Positions 12,780 to 22,287 of a DNA stretch of 27,158 nt are shown here, piece by piece (positions within the stretch are counted from its first letter, which is position 1; the number at the start of each line of letters is the position of its first letter). A program made the position numbers and the translations under genes. Source of the stretch: a virus. Where the stretch lies: positions 1 through 27,158 of the IMG/VR virus record IMGVR_UViG_3300023500_000020. The stretch is one strand, 5' to 3'. Under the pieces are notes generated by a model that did no database searches, was not told the origin of the DNA, and was given only the letters and a program-made list of their open reading frames with translations.

Positions 12780-14991
12780 CACTTCATTAAATACGTTCAC
12801 AGCAGGCGAATTTTCTCCTACAATGGAAGGGCGTTCGGATGTTAAAGAGTATTCTGCTGCGGCGGCTAAACTCTTAAACTATATACCTCGAAAGCAGGGT
12901 GGCGTAACCCAACGGCCAGGGACTAGGCTAATAACCGAGATTACAGGTCTCGGTTCTCCAGGGAACGGGGGGGCTGCGCTTCTTCCTTTCATATTTTCCA
13001 AAACGGAAGCCTACGTTATAGCAATTAAAAATAACGGTGTCTTACCTGGAGTCACACCTTTTATCCAAATATTTAAGAATGATGGGACTCCATCAGTCGT
13101 TGATAACCAGTATAACCTAAGTGTTATTCCTGCAACAGTAGACCCAAGAGGGTACAATTTTGCCCAGTCAGGTGACATAATGTTTGTTACACATTCCTCA
13201 GGAACTGTACGGCCACTTATAATATTCAGAATATCAGACAACGCTTTCCGCGTTACTGAACTAGAGACTCTTATAAACGTTCCAGATGAGACAGACCAGG
13301 CCAAGATAGCCCCTGTTTTACGTGTCCCATTTAGAGATGTAAATACTACAGCTACTACTATTACCCCAAATAACACAGTGGGGGCAATAACCTTAACTGC
13401 TTCTGCAGCTATATTTAATGCCTCTCACATAGGTTCGATATTTAAACTTACTCAAGGTGGTGTCACAGGTGCAGTTAGAATAACGGCCTTCACATCTTCT
13501 ACAGTAGTGGGTGCTCTAGTTTCAAATACCTTATCTGCGGTTACGGCCACAGATAATTGGGAAGAAGCTGCATGGTCTGACCATAGAGGTTGGCCCAAGA
13601 CAGTGGCGGGATTCGAGCAAAGAATATATTGGGGCGGGAATGAAGCCCAACCTGATAAGATATGGTCCTCCAGACTAGGAAACCTCTTTCATCTTATGGA
13701 GAGAAGATTTCAACAGGATATAACAGATGGGGCCAATACCTCTGGAATTAACTACTTTATATCCGCCGCCATACCTGATACAGAGAAGCAACTCATATAT
13801 AGTTTTGAAGGTATTAGAACACTATCTACAGACCCGTTTGGGTTTACAATAGCATCACAAGAAGTAAATAAAATAACATGGATGTCCTCTGGGCGTAACC
13901 TGCAAATCGGTACTTTAGGTGCCGAGTATATTGTGTCTAGTTCAGGGGAATCTCTGAACCGAACTAATATATCTATCGGAAGACAAACTGGAAATGGAGG
14001 CTCGCCTACTAAGCCTATCCGTGTTGATAACGAGGTGCTTTATGTCGACAGAGATGGCAGACGGGTTAGAAATTTTAAGTTTAATAATGCTAATGGTAGT
14101 TATCTCTCAGATGATATAACTAGCCATGCGGAACATATAGTCCGTCACGGAGTGTCAGATTTCAATGATGTCATACAAGTAGAAAAACAATTTAAGGAAT
14201 CTAATTATCAAATAAGCCGCCAAATAGGTTGGTATTTGAATGATATTAACGATTTAGTAGGTATAACATACGCCACTGAATTAGGCACTAGGGCTTGGCA
14301 TACTCACATATTAGGTGGGAATAGAGTCAATGTTTGGGGAGTTTGCTCTATACCAAACATGTCTGGAAGTTTCGATGATGTCTACCTACTAACGGGAAGA
14401 TTAATTGATGGAGGAACAAAGTATTTCCTCGAGAAATTTGTTGGTGATTTTGAAGCGGAAACATTAGACAATACGTCTTCATTAGAAGAAAATTTACCTA
14501 TATTTACAGATGCAGCAGTAGTTCAAACTCTAGCAGCTTCTCAGTTTCTAACAGGACTTGGGACACATGAGGGAGAGACTTTAACCGTTACGAAAGCAGG
14601 GTTAAAGTTCGGTACATTTGTAGTAGTAGGTGGACAGATTGATTTAGGTTCTGCACAAACAGGTAGGTTCGTTTCAGGATTTCCTATGATTGCAGAAGGT
14701 GAAAGCTTAGATTTAGAAGCAGGAGGAAACTTCGGTACTTCTAAAGGCTCAATTAAACGTGTAGATGAGGCGACTTTAAGAGTGTATAAGACAGTAAATT
14801 TAGAAATTAAAGGTAGTGGAGGCAGCTGGCAGCCACTTAAGATGTCCAACATTAACGCCCTCAATACTGGAAAGTTCCGAGTTAATCCGCACCAAAGCCC
14901 TAATCTAGAGAGTAAAATCTCTTTCCGAAATACAGAGCCATATCCTTCTACAGTTTTAGCCCTAATATTACAGGGGGAAACTGATGATTAA
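12766..14991 (+). CDS. Tail tubular protein B (T7 gp12-like nozzle)
   Basis: Builds the tail nozzle through which DNA passes. The N-terminus TFTAGEFSPTMEGRSDVKEY with YIPRKQGGVTQRPGTRLI close behind is the hallmark of the family, and IWSSRLGNLFHL plus an FGFTIAS...ITWMSSG region follow in the expected order. Length is 741 aa (T7 gp12 is 794). A GGGAAG lies inside the end of the preceding gene. The stop overlaps the next start by 8 nt. Confidence 0.92.
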   Translation: MSKFNTSLNTFTAGEFSPTMEGRSDVKEYSAAAAKLLNYIPRKQGGVTQRPGTRLITEITGLGSPGNGGAALLPFIFSKTEAYVIAIKNNGVLPGVTPFIQIFKNDGTPSVVDNQYNLSVIPATVDPRGYNFAQSGDIMFVTHSSGTVRPLIIFRISDNAFRVTELETLINVPDETDQAKIAPVLRVPFRDVNTTATTITPNNTVGAITLTASAAIFNASHIGSIFKLTQGGVTGAVRITAFTSSTVVGALVSNTLSAVTATDNWEEAAWSDHRGWPKTVAGFEQRIYWGGNEAQPDKIWSSRLGNLFHLMERRFQQDITDGANTSGINYFISAAIPDTEKQLIYSFEGIRTLSTDPFGFTIASQEVNKITWMSSGRNLQIGTLGAEYIVSSSGESLNRTNISIGRQTGNGGSPTKPIRVDNEVLYVDRDGRRVRNFKFNNANGSYLSDDITSHAEHIVRHGVSDFNDVIQVEKQFKESNYQISRQIGWYLNDINDLVGITYATELGTRAWHTHILGGNRVNVWGVCSIPNMSGSFDDVYLLTGRLIDGGTKYFLEKFVGDFEAETLDNTSSLEENLPIFTDAAVVQTLAASQFLTGLGTHEGETLTVTKAGLKFGTFVVVGGQIDLGSAQTGRFVSGFPMIAEGESLDLEAGGNFGTSKGSIKRVDEATLRVYKTVNLEIKGSGGSWQPLKMSNINALNTGKFRVNPHQSPNLESKISFRNTEPYPSTVLALILQGETDD

Positions 14992-15442
14992 ATTAGTCCC
15001 TTACACACCTGCCCACCTTAGTAAGTTTGTCCCAAAGGATAGATACGAGAATTTAAGTAGGGATTTATCAGATGCTCATATCAAGCCAGGGGTCAATATG
15101 TTGACTCTATTTAAGGATGGTGAAGTTATCTGTATATCTGGGGTCAATAGACAGAGAGAGGGTGCTGGAGAAGTTTGGTTAATTCCTGGGGTTTTAGTAG
15201 ATTGTAACAAATTAGATTTTTATAAAGCAGTTAAGAAGGTTGTCTCCTTCTGCCATGATAAACTGGGGTTTCATAGGTTGGAGATGGCAGTTAACACAAG
15301 CACAGATTTTGCTGATAAATGGGCCGAGAACTTAGGATTTAAGTTTGAGGGTATCGCAAGGTTCTATGATTGTGCTGGAAATGACTGTAAAATATACGCA
15401 AGTATCAAAGAAGTGGAGGGCGTATGGCCACAGGCACTATAG
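14984..15442 (+). CDS. T7 gp13-like / GNAT-fold virion-associated protein (152 aa)
   Basis: The C-terminal half (MAVNTSTDFADKWAENLGFK, then FEGIARFYDC and a YAS strand) is the phage gp13-type pattern, which looks like an acetyltransferase (GNAT) fold. In T7, gp13 is needed for assembly of the internal core and is not a known enzyme. A clear acetyl-CoA-binding R/Q-x-x-G-x-G/A is not seen, so catalysis is doubtful. Placement between the nozzle gene and the ejection proteins is the same as in T7. It overlaps both neighbours (8 nt and 19 nt). Confidence 0.7.
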   Translation: MIKLVPYTPAHLSKFVPKDRYENLSRDLSDAHIKPGVNMLTLFKDGEVICISGVNRQREGAGEVWLIPGVLVDCNKLDFYKAVKKVVSFCHDKLGFHRLEMAVNTSTDFADKWAENLGFKFEGIARFYDCAGNDCKIYASIKEVEGVWPQAL

Positions 15443-15867
15443 CCGTTGCAGCGGTAGGGACAGCACTGTCCCTAGAAGCTCAAAGGCAACAGAATAAAGA
15501 AATCCAGAGAGCTGCCAAAGAGACAGCAGGACTCCTAAAACTTGATGCCCAAGAGAGACTAGACCGTTCTGTAATAAATCAGAAAGTAATTAGTCAGGAA
15601 GGCAAGCAGTTTGCTTCTCAACAGTTAGTAGAACTGGCAGGAAGCGGAGTAGATATTAGTGAAGGGACAAGTCTCTCTATATTAGAGGACACTAGAAACC
15701 AAGTATTGAAACAGCAAAATATAGAAAAACAATTGGCCGAGTTTGAGGCTGCGTCTATTCTAAGACAAGCTGATGAACAGAACCGAAAGGCAGAAGCTAA
15801 TAGAAAGGCAGCTCCTTTTAGAACGGCAGCTACGATTTTCCAAGGAATAGCAGCGGGGAGTAAATAG
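15424..15867 (+). CDS. Internal virion protein (gp14-like ejection protein)
   Basis: Small (147 aa), with a short hydrophobic N-terminus (TIAVAAVGTALSL) followed by a long Gln/Glu/Ala-rich helix that would form coiled coils, and a second mildly hydrophobic segment at the C-terminus. T7 gp14 (196 aa) has a similar make-up and forms the outer-membrane pore of the ejection conduit. GGAGG lies 6 nt before the ATG, inside the preceding gene. The assignment is by gene order and composition rather than by a sharp motif. Confidence 0.65.
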   Translation: MATGTIAVAAVGTALSLEAQRQQNKEIQRAAKETAGLLKLDAQERLDRSVINQKVISQEGKQFASQQLVELAGSGVDISEGTSLSILEDTRNQVLKQQNIEKQLAEFEAASILRQADEQNRKAEANRKAAPFRTAATIFQGIAAGSK

Positions 15868-17426
15868 TGGCAAAGATTTCATCACTAAAAACCAATAACC
15901 AATTACGAGCACCTCGTAGAAGCGGTGGCGTTTCTCCTAATTTAGAACCTTCTAGAGCCTTTGGGGCAGCAGCAGAGGCCTTAACAGGTTTGGGTATGCA
16001 AATTGCTAGAAAGAAAGAAGCTGCTGAAGCCACAGATTTTATATCTTCTTCAATGGCCGAGCTAAATGTTAAACATAATGAAAAAAGAATAGAGGCTAAA
16101 CTAAAATTTCCTGAATCAGGTAAGGGATATAGTGCTTTCCTTAAGAGCAGTATGGATAAGGAAATTCTTAGAATCTCTAAAAACTCCCCAAACAGTAAAG
16201 CTTCTGCAGCATTTACAGCTAGGGCAAACACCTTTATAGGTAGCGTAGAAATAGAGGCTGATACCTTTGAAGCTAAGAGAGCAAACACTTTCTTTAGAGC
16301 AAACGCCAAGAAAACAAGTGATGTTACAGCAGCCAGCTATGTGCTAGGTCCTGACACCGATGGGGCTTTAGTATCGATGGCTTCAGAAGGAGCTAAGTAC
16401 GATTCTCTAAGTGGAAACACATTAACAATAGAAGAAGCTAGGAAGATGAAGGAAGAATCCTTAAAGAATATTTGGACGAGTAATATCTCTGGGTACGCTA
16501 ACAATAAGGAATTTAACCTGTCTAGAAGATTGCTCAATGTTAATCCTGGAGGAATGTTTGATGCTGCTGAGATTGTTAGAATAAAGAAGTCTCTAGATGC
16601 TCAAGAGCAGAGAGAGCTAGGTATCGATATTCGTAATGAAAATCAAAAAATAAAAAAGATGAAGCGAGAGGTAGAAGTTAAACAAGAAGCTACTTTAAGA
16701 AATGCTTTTATAGAGGGTGCAGACAGTGAAACTGTTTTAAAGAAGGGCCTCGTTGATGGCTCTGTGACACCTTCCCAATACGTTAAATTTAGAAAGCAAG
16801 CCACATCTTTACAGCAATTTGACTCTGATGAGTTTATGGCAAACATAAGAAACCTCCAAGCAGGTGGGTTTGATGACAAGAAAATTCTAGGTATATTGAG
16901 AGCAGATGTTAATTCAGCTACAGGTTCTTTAACAGGGAAAGATGCTGCCCAAGCCTTTAGTGAGATAGCTAGAAGACAAGGTATAGCGGACAGCTCTCTA
17001 CGTTCTAGAAGATTGAAGGATGCTGAGATAACTATAAAATCAGCTATAATAAACCCTCTGTTTCCTACAAAGAGTCAGAAGATGTCTTCAGCTCAAGCTA
17101 TTACGACCCTACATAAAAGACTAGATGGCAATAAGGATTTAGACCCCGACATTGTAGGTAGAGCTATCCTAAAGGACACATTAGGTTCTTTCAAATCTAT
17201 GAAGTTAGTGTCCGGAGTAAGCCCTCAATTTCAGATGGGGACATCTAACCAAGAGTCTACACTAAAGAACTTTGGAAGGGCGTTTAAGCAATTAAAATCT
17301 TTAAGAGATAGAGGTTTAATTGAGACTAAAACATATATGAATAGACTTCTACAGCTAGAGAGAAGGGAAGAAGCATATAAAAGAGATTTCTTTGAGAAAG
17401 GCTCATTCGATGAAAAGGCTAACTAA
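15867..17426 (+). CDS. Internal virion protein (gp15-like ejection protein)
   Basis: A 519-aa, mostly helical, Lys/Glu/Ala-rich protein whose GTG start shares a base with the previous stop (TAGTG). GGGGAG is 6 nt upstream. N-terminus RAPRRSGGVSPNLEPSRAFG leads into long helices (about 30-290) with many charged heptads, as in T7 gp15, the periplasmic tube of the ejectosome (747 aa in T7). No lytic transglycosylase or peptidase motif is seen. It is called from gene order and overall character; no single residue signature proves it. Confidence 0.65.
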   Translation: MAKISSLKTNNQLRAPRRSGGVSPNLEPSRAFGAAAEALTGLGMQIARKKEAAEATDFISSSMAELNVKHNEKRIEAKLKFPESGKGYSAFLKSSMDKEILRISKNSPNSKASAAFTARANTFIGSVEIEADTFEAKRANTFFRANAKKTSDVTAASYVLGPDTDGALVSMASEGAKYDSLSGNTLTIEEARKMKEESLKNIWTSNISGYANNKEFNLSRRLLNVNPGGMFDAAEIVRIKKSLDAQEQRELGIDIRNENQKIKKMKREVEVKQEATLRNAFIEGADSETVLKKGLVDGSVTPSQYVKFRKQATSLQQFDSDEFMANIRNLQAGGFDDKKILGILRADVNSATGSLTGKDAAQAFSEIARRQGIADSSLRSRRLKDAEITIKSAIINPLFPTKSQKMSSAQAITTLHKRLDGNKDLDPDIVGRAILKDTLGSFKSMKLVSGVSPQFQMGTSNQESTLKNFGRAFKQLKSLRDRGLIETKTYMNRLLQLERREEAYKRDFFEKGSFDEKAN

Positions 17427-20400
17427 TGGAAGAAGATGAAGCATTAACAAACTCTCCCACTCTTCAAAATATTAAGAGAAATAGAGAGGTAGCATCTAGT
17501 GACTCTGAAGAGATTAAGAGGCTAGAGGAAAGATTTTCTGGAAGAGAAGAAGACCTACCGGAGGAACCTTCTTTGCAGGAAAAGGGAAACCTTTTTACGG
17601 AAAGTCTTAAGGATATTCCAGGTTCTGTAGCTTCAGGTGTTGCCCGTACTGTACAAGAGACAGGTAATTTTGTGATAGATGCTGCTGATATGGTTGAAAA
17701 CTTTATGGCAGAACAGGGTATTGGGGGGGGGGATTTTATTAATGAAGGTTCTAGAATAACTGCCCTAACAAACCCCGAAAATGTTTACCAACCTAGAACC
17801 ACAGTGGGTCATTTGGTATCGGGCATAACTCAATTTATGGTTCCTTTTGCTTTATTGGGCGAAGTAACTAAAGGTGTTAAAGTAGTTAGCACTTTGGGTA
17901 AGTTCGCTAAGGCCAGTGCTTTGGGTGCTGCTGTAGATTTTACGGCCTTCGACCCAAAGGAAGAAAGACTATCGAATTTAATACAAAGACACACTCCTCT
18001 AAGAGACCCCGTTACTACATATCTAGCAGCTAACCCTAGTGATACTAGAGCAGAAGGTAGATTTAAAAATGCCTTAGAAGGTTTAGGCTTAGGGGCTGTA
18101 GTAGAAATGTTCACTATGGGGCTAAAGGCTTATAGAGGAAATAGAGTAGCTCAATCAGTTAAAAAAGATGCTGATGAGGTACTTAGAATAGCTAATGAAA
18201 GAGACATTGTTCTCCCAGATGAAACTGTTGCACCAAAGCCTGTAGAAGGCGTTAAAGCTGAAGACACGTTTGGTGAGCTAGATGGAATCAAGAAAGAGGT
18301 AAAAGAAGCTAGGAAGACTCCTAGAATGGAATCCTCCCTACCAGATACGCCTATTGATGTAGAGGACCAGATTCTATCTGCTCTCGAGAGAGGAGATATT
18401 GATGCTGCTCTAACTGCTAAGAGAGGCGCAGGAACTACTCCTGAGTTTAAAAGGGGTGAGATTTCTATAGAAGAATCAACTAAAGCCGCTGAGAAATTAG
18501 GTTTAAATGCTGCTGACTTTATGAAACGTAAAGAGGGTGGACTACTTACGGATGCTGAGACTGTTAAAATAGCTCAAGTTATGGAGTCTACCACAGAGAG
18601 ATTAAACCAATTAACTAAAAATATGGACCCTAATAATCCTGCTGACCTAGAGTTACTTCTAGATGAGATGGATAATGTAGACTTGCTAATAGCAAGGTCT
18701 GAAGGGTTTGGAGCAGAAGTTGCTAGAACTCTAAACTTAAATAAATTAGTTAAGAAAGCTAGAGGCCAGATGGTCGATGCTGCTAGAAATAGACAGCTTC
18801 AAGATAAGTATGACTTATTTGGTGGCTCTGAAACTGCCACTAAACTAAAAGAAAGACTTAAGAATATGAAAGCTGCTGATTTAGCAGATGTCTCTAAACG
18901 CTCTTTTGGTAGAAAGCTTACTGAAGCTGCTTATGAAACTTGGATTAATGGGCTTCTATCAAGACCTATGACTCAAATTAGAAACATAGGCTCTAATGCT
19001 TCGGTAGTTGCTATGGATGTTGTGGAGTCAAAAGTAGCTGTAGGTAAAGCAGAAGGTCGTATAGCTGAAGCAATAACTAAAAATAAAGCAAAACTAGCAG
19101 GGGCCATTAAGAATGGTGAGTCCTCTCAGATTATAGAAGGTATCGAGAACACCATAGAAATGCTTCCAACTTCTGAAAGAGTTTTTAAAGGCGAAGCAGA
19201 GATACAGATTGAGTCCATAATAGGTGGCTTTAAAGATGCTCTAGAGATGGGTAGACAGGCTTTTAAGTCTGGTAAAGTATCCGCTAAGTCGGGTAAAATA
19301 TCCCCCGTAAAAATGTCTAGCGAGTTCTTCAAACAAGAAATAGATAAAATACCTGGAGCAGTACCCAAAGCAGTAGTTTCTAAAAGTATCGATATGTTGG
19401 GGAAGATGACTACTCTACCAGGAAGAACCTTATACACTGCTGATGAGTTCTTTAAAGCAGTTAATATGCGTAAAGAAGTTCATAGACTTGCCCACAGAGA
19501 AGCAAGTTTGGAAGGTCTTCAAAAGGGCTGGAGTACAGATGAAGTTATTTCACGCACTGAATCTCTCATCCAAAAGCCTAGCCCTACTATAATTTCTGGA
19601 GCTGAGAAAGCTAAATTAGTTAATACATTCCAGACACCTGCAGAAGAATTGGAATTGTTCTTTGATGCTGCAGCGGTAAAAGGTGCTTTAAACAATCCTA
19701 TAGGGAAAGTTATTACCCCTTTCATTAACACTAACTTAAATTTATTAGACTTCTCTATGAGAAGATTACCTGTAGAACTAGGTCCAGGACTTAGAGCAGA
19801 CTTACTAGAAGGTGGGGTCAGAGCTGACTTGGCCAAGGCAAGAATCTCATTATCACGTTCTACACTGGCAGTGGGCGCAAGCTTAACTCTTGCTGGAACT
19901 ATAACAGGTGGTGGCCCTTCAGACTTTAAATCAAAGAAACTTTGGTTAGAAGCTGGAAATGTCCCTTATTCTTTTAAAATACCTGGGACTGATACGAGAA
20001 TAGCCTTCGATAGATTTGACCCTTTGGGACAATTATTAGGAGCTTCTGCAGATGTTTCAGACCTATTAGGCCAGATGGTTGATGATGGGGTTTCAAAGTT
20101 AGATTTAGTAGGTGGAGCAGCATTGACGGTAGGTAGATTTATGACTCCTGAATTTGCTACAGAGAGTTTAGCTCCCTTCCTAGAAATGTTAAGACCTGGC
20201 TCAGACAGTGGTAGAGAGATGGAGAAATTCATAACATCTTTTGGAAGTAGTGCAATACCTCTTTCAGGAGCAATGTCCACTATAAGAAAAGGCATACCTA
20301 TACCTTTCACTAACGGGTTTTCTACTGGAGACCCTATAAAGAGAGATTTAAGCGTGGCCAAAGATTCTGAATCCCCTATTTGGGACGGATTTCTTAATCA

Positions 20401-20968
20401 GTTTAAGAACACTATCCCAGGATGGAGTAGTTCTTTACCTGCTGCCACTAACGTATTTGGTGAAGAGAAGGTTTACTATACAGGTTTTGGAGACAGTAAC
20501 ACTTCTCCATTGCTGGCCAACAAGCCAGATGAGATGTCTAAGTTTGTATCAGGCGAGTTACTTAAGTTAGGTATGGATAATCCTTTAGTAAATGCAGACC
20601 CTAAAAAAGGTGAGACCTTCCTAACTGTTGATAATCCTAGTAGAATAATTAGAAAAGGAGGTGTTTCAACTCCTCTAAACCCAGCACAATATGAAAAGTA
20701 TAAAAGGTTGGCAGGTGGATTAGGATTAAAGGAATCTCCTTTTGGCGGTATGAATTTAAAGGAAGCTTTAAACGAACAATTTAAAAATGACTTTCCTTTA
20801 ATAGAAGGAAGTAAGTCAGACGAGATGAAAAGAATTGTTGTTAAGAAGATTTTCTCTGCTTTTAGAAAAGCCGCAGCTGCACAATTTTTTGAAGAAGATG
20901 ATAATATATATGAAAAGGTACAGCAAAATGCTGAGAATAGAAGCAACGCTATACTAGGATTGGAGTAG
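17426..20968 (+). CDS. Large internal virion protein (gp16-like ejection protein)
   Basis: At 1180 aa this is the largest product, matching T7 gp16 (1318 aa) in place and size. The acidic N-terminus is followed by a hydrophobic/amphipathic stretch near 125-175, long helices, a conserved-looking block LPGRTLYTADEFFKAVNMRK near 664-683, and a segment near 745-775 (PIGKVITPFINTNLNLLDF) like those of large core proteins that line the DNA channel. The muralytic transglycosylase domain at the N-terminus of T7 gp16 is not visible. A run of ten G (17723-17732) encodes three glycines near residue 100. TAATG overlap with the previous gene implies coupled synthesis. Confidence 0.8.
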   Translation: MEEDEALTNSPTLQNIKRNREVASSDSEEIKRLEERFSGREEDLPEEPSLQEKGNLFTESLKDIPGSVASGVARTVQETGNFVIDAADMVENFMAEQGIGGGDFINEGSRITALTNPENVYQPRTTVGHLVSGITQFMVPFALLGEVTKGVKVVSTLGKFAKASALGAAVDFTAFDPKEERLSNLIQRHTPLRDPVTTYLAANPSDTRAEGRFKNALEGLGLGAVVEMFTMGLKAYRGNRVAQSVKKDADEVLRIANERDIVLPDETVAPKPVEGVKAEDTFGELDGIKKEVKEARKTPRMESSLPDTPIDVEDQILSALERGDIDAALTAKRGAGTTPEFKRGEISIEESTKAAEKLGLNAADFMKRKEGGLLTDAETVKIAQVMESTTERLNQLTKNMDPNNPADLELLLDEMDNVDLLIARSEGFGAEVARTLNLNKLVKKARGQMVDAARNRQLQDKYDLFGGSETATKLKERLKNMKAADLADVSKRSFGRKLTEAAYETWINGLLSRPMTQIRNIGSNASVVAMDVVESKVAVGKAEGRIAEAITKNKAKLAGAIKNGESSQIIEGIENTIEMLPTSERVFKGEAEIQIESIIGGFKDALEMGRQAFKSGKVSAKSGKISPVKMSSEFFKQEIDKIPGAVPKAVVSKSIDMLGKMTTLPGRTLYTADEFFKAVNMRKEVHRLAHREASLEGLQKGWSTDEVISRTESLIQKPSPTIISGAEKAKLVNTFQTPAEELELFFDAAAVKGALNNPIGKVITPFINTNLNLLDFSMRRLPVELGPGLRADLLEGGVRADLAKARISLSRSTLAVGASLTLAGTITGGGPSDFKSKKLWLEAGNVPYSFKIPGTDTRIAFDRFDPLGQLLGASADVSDLLGQMVDDGVSKLDLVGGAALTVGRFMTPEFATESLAPFLEMLRPGSDSGREMEKFITSFGSSAIPLSGAMSTIRKGIPIPFTNGFSTGDPIKRDLSVAKDSESPIWDGFLNQFKNTIPGWSSSLPAATNVFGEEKVYYTGFGDSNTSPLLANKPDEMSKFVSGELLKLGMDNPLVNADPKKGETFLTVDNPSRIIRKGGVSTPLNPAQYEKYKRLAGGLGLKESPFGGMNLKEALNEQFKNDFPLIEGSKSDEMKRIVVKKIFSAFRKAAAAQFFEEDDNIYEKVQQNAENRSNAILGLE
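17723..17732 (+). repeat. Homopolymer of ten G in the large ejection protein gene
   Basis: Ten consecutive G bases in a low-GC genome, in frame as three GGG codons plus the first base of GAT. The reading frame is intact on both sides. Confidence 0.95.
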
Positions 20969-20970
20969 AT

Positions 20971-22287
20971 ATGACCGTAGCTAATACTACAACTAAAAAT
21001 TTATATACCAGTAACGGAGTTATAACTACCTTCGCTATCCCTTTTGCCTTCATTCCTGGAGAAGCCTCCACTGTCACTAAGGTGTTCCTTGTGGATGCTG
21101 CAGGGGTAGAAACCTTACAAGTTGAGGGGGTCGATTATAATTTAGACCCTGTGGGACTTACACCGGCCAATGTTATTATGGTTGTGGCACCTCCTGTTAA
21201 GCTACTAGTTAAAAGAACATCCCCAAAGACTCAAGGTTTAAACCTAGATGGCAACACTCCCATCCCTGCTGAAGAATTAGAAAAGCAGTTGGATAGAGTT
21301 GTACTCCTTAATCAGGAAGTACAGACAGGGGTTGATGAGGTTGAAGCAGCTACAGCTACTGTCACCCTTATATCAGGAGCTTTAATTCCTGATTGGCTTC
21401 CAGCTACTAATTACGTTATTTCTCAAACTATTATAGACCCTACTTCTAAGAAGATGTACCGAGCATTAACAGTACATACTTCAGGTGGGGATTTTAACAC
21501 TGACTTGGTAGGTGGAGAATGGGAACTAGTTCCAACAACAGGATTAAAAGGGGACCCAGGAGTTCAAGGGCCAAACGGTCTACAAGGACCTCAAGGTATT
21601 CAAGGGATAAATGGAAACAACGGAGCTCCTGGGGTAAACGGAGTCTTCGCTGCTATAGCCTCAAAGGCAGAAGCAGAAGCGGGCGTAGATAATACTAAAG
21701 GAATGACACCCCTTAGAACTAAGGAAGCAATTGATTTTCAACTTCCTAATCACGCCATTATTGTAGACCTTCTAGCTAGAGTGGTTGCATTAGAGGCTCA
21801 AAATGCTGACCAAGAAACTAGATTAATTGCTATTGAAACTAATGTTATTCCTGGAACTGGAAGGTTCTCAGGTTCACAAATTATAAAAAACGCTGCAGGA
21901 CCTATCGACATATTAGGGGGAAATAACCCGACCCCTGCAGACGGTAGAGGGGATGCCTTACTTAGAAGTTCTGCAGGTACAGAGTTCGCTAAGGTTCAAA
22001 TGCAAGTTAGACGTAAGACAGATACAGAATTTAGATTTGTGTCTTACGACCTAATCATGCAGTTTAATTCTGATACTAATGTTTGGTTCATCGGTAGAGA
22101 TGGGACTGACCAACTAGACGGAAGTTTAAATTTAGATGGAATTGTATTAACAGTAACAACCAATCCTGATGGATTCGGCGAGTTTATAGGGCAAGTGTCT
22201 TATACTTCCGATAATATGTTAGGGGCTAATCACGACACTCAATCTGAGATGAAATGGATTGGTCAGGAGATACCTAAAAATGTTTAA
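20971..22287 (+). CDS. Tail fibre protein with T7 gp17-like N-domain and collagen-like stretch
   Basis: Residues 1-120 follow the virion-attachment domain of T7-type fibres (TSNGVITTFAIPFAFIPG, then a KLLVKRTSP strand and an EELEKQLDRVVLLNQE helix). A module near 139-182 resembles a carbohydrate-binding (CBM5/12-like) domain with spaced aromatics. Residues about 191-224 are eleven Gly-X-Y triplets, a collagen-like trimer. Next come an AEAGVDNTKGMTPLRTKEAI helix common in fibres and a coiled coil (about 255-290). The C-terminal 140 residues are beta-rich and probably the receptor-contacting tip or a hand-off to further fibres. No signal peptide. GGAG precedes the ATG. Confidence 0.88.
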   Translation: MTVANTTTKNLYTSNGVITTFAIPFAFIPGEASTVTKVFLVDAAGVETLQVEGVDYNLDPVGLTPANVIMVVAPPVKLLVKRTSPKTQGLNLDGNTPIPAEELEKQLDRVVLLNQEVQTGVDEVEAATATVTLISGALIPDWLPATNYVISQTIIDPTSKKMYRALTVHTSGGDFNTDLVGGEWELVPTTGLKGDPGVQGPNGLQGPQGIQGINGNNGAPGVNGVFAAIASKAEAEAGVDNTKGMTPLRTKEAIDFQLPNHAIIVDLLARVVALEAQNADQETRLIAIETNVIPGTGRFSGSQIIKNAAGPIDILGGNNPTPADGRGDALLRSSAGTEFAKVQMQVRRKTDTEFRFVSYDLIMQFNSDTNVWFIGRDGTDQLDGSLNLDGIVLTVTTNPDGFGEFIGQVSYTSDNMLGANHDTQSEMKWIGQEIPKNV

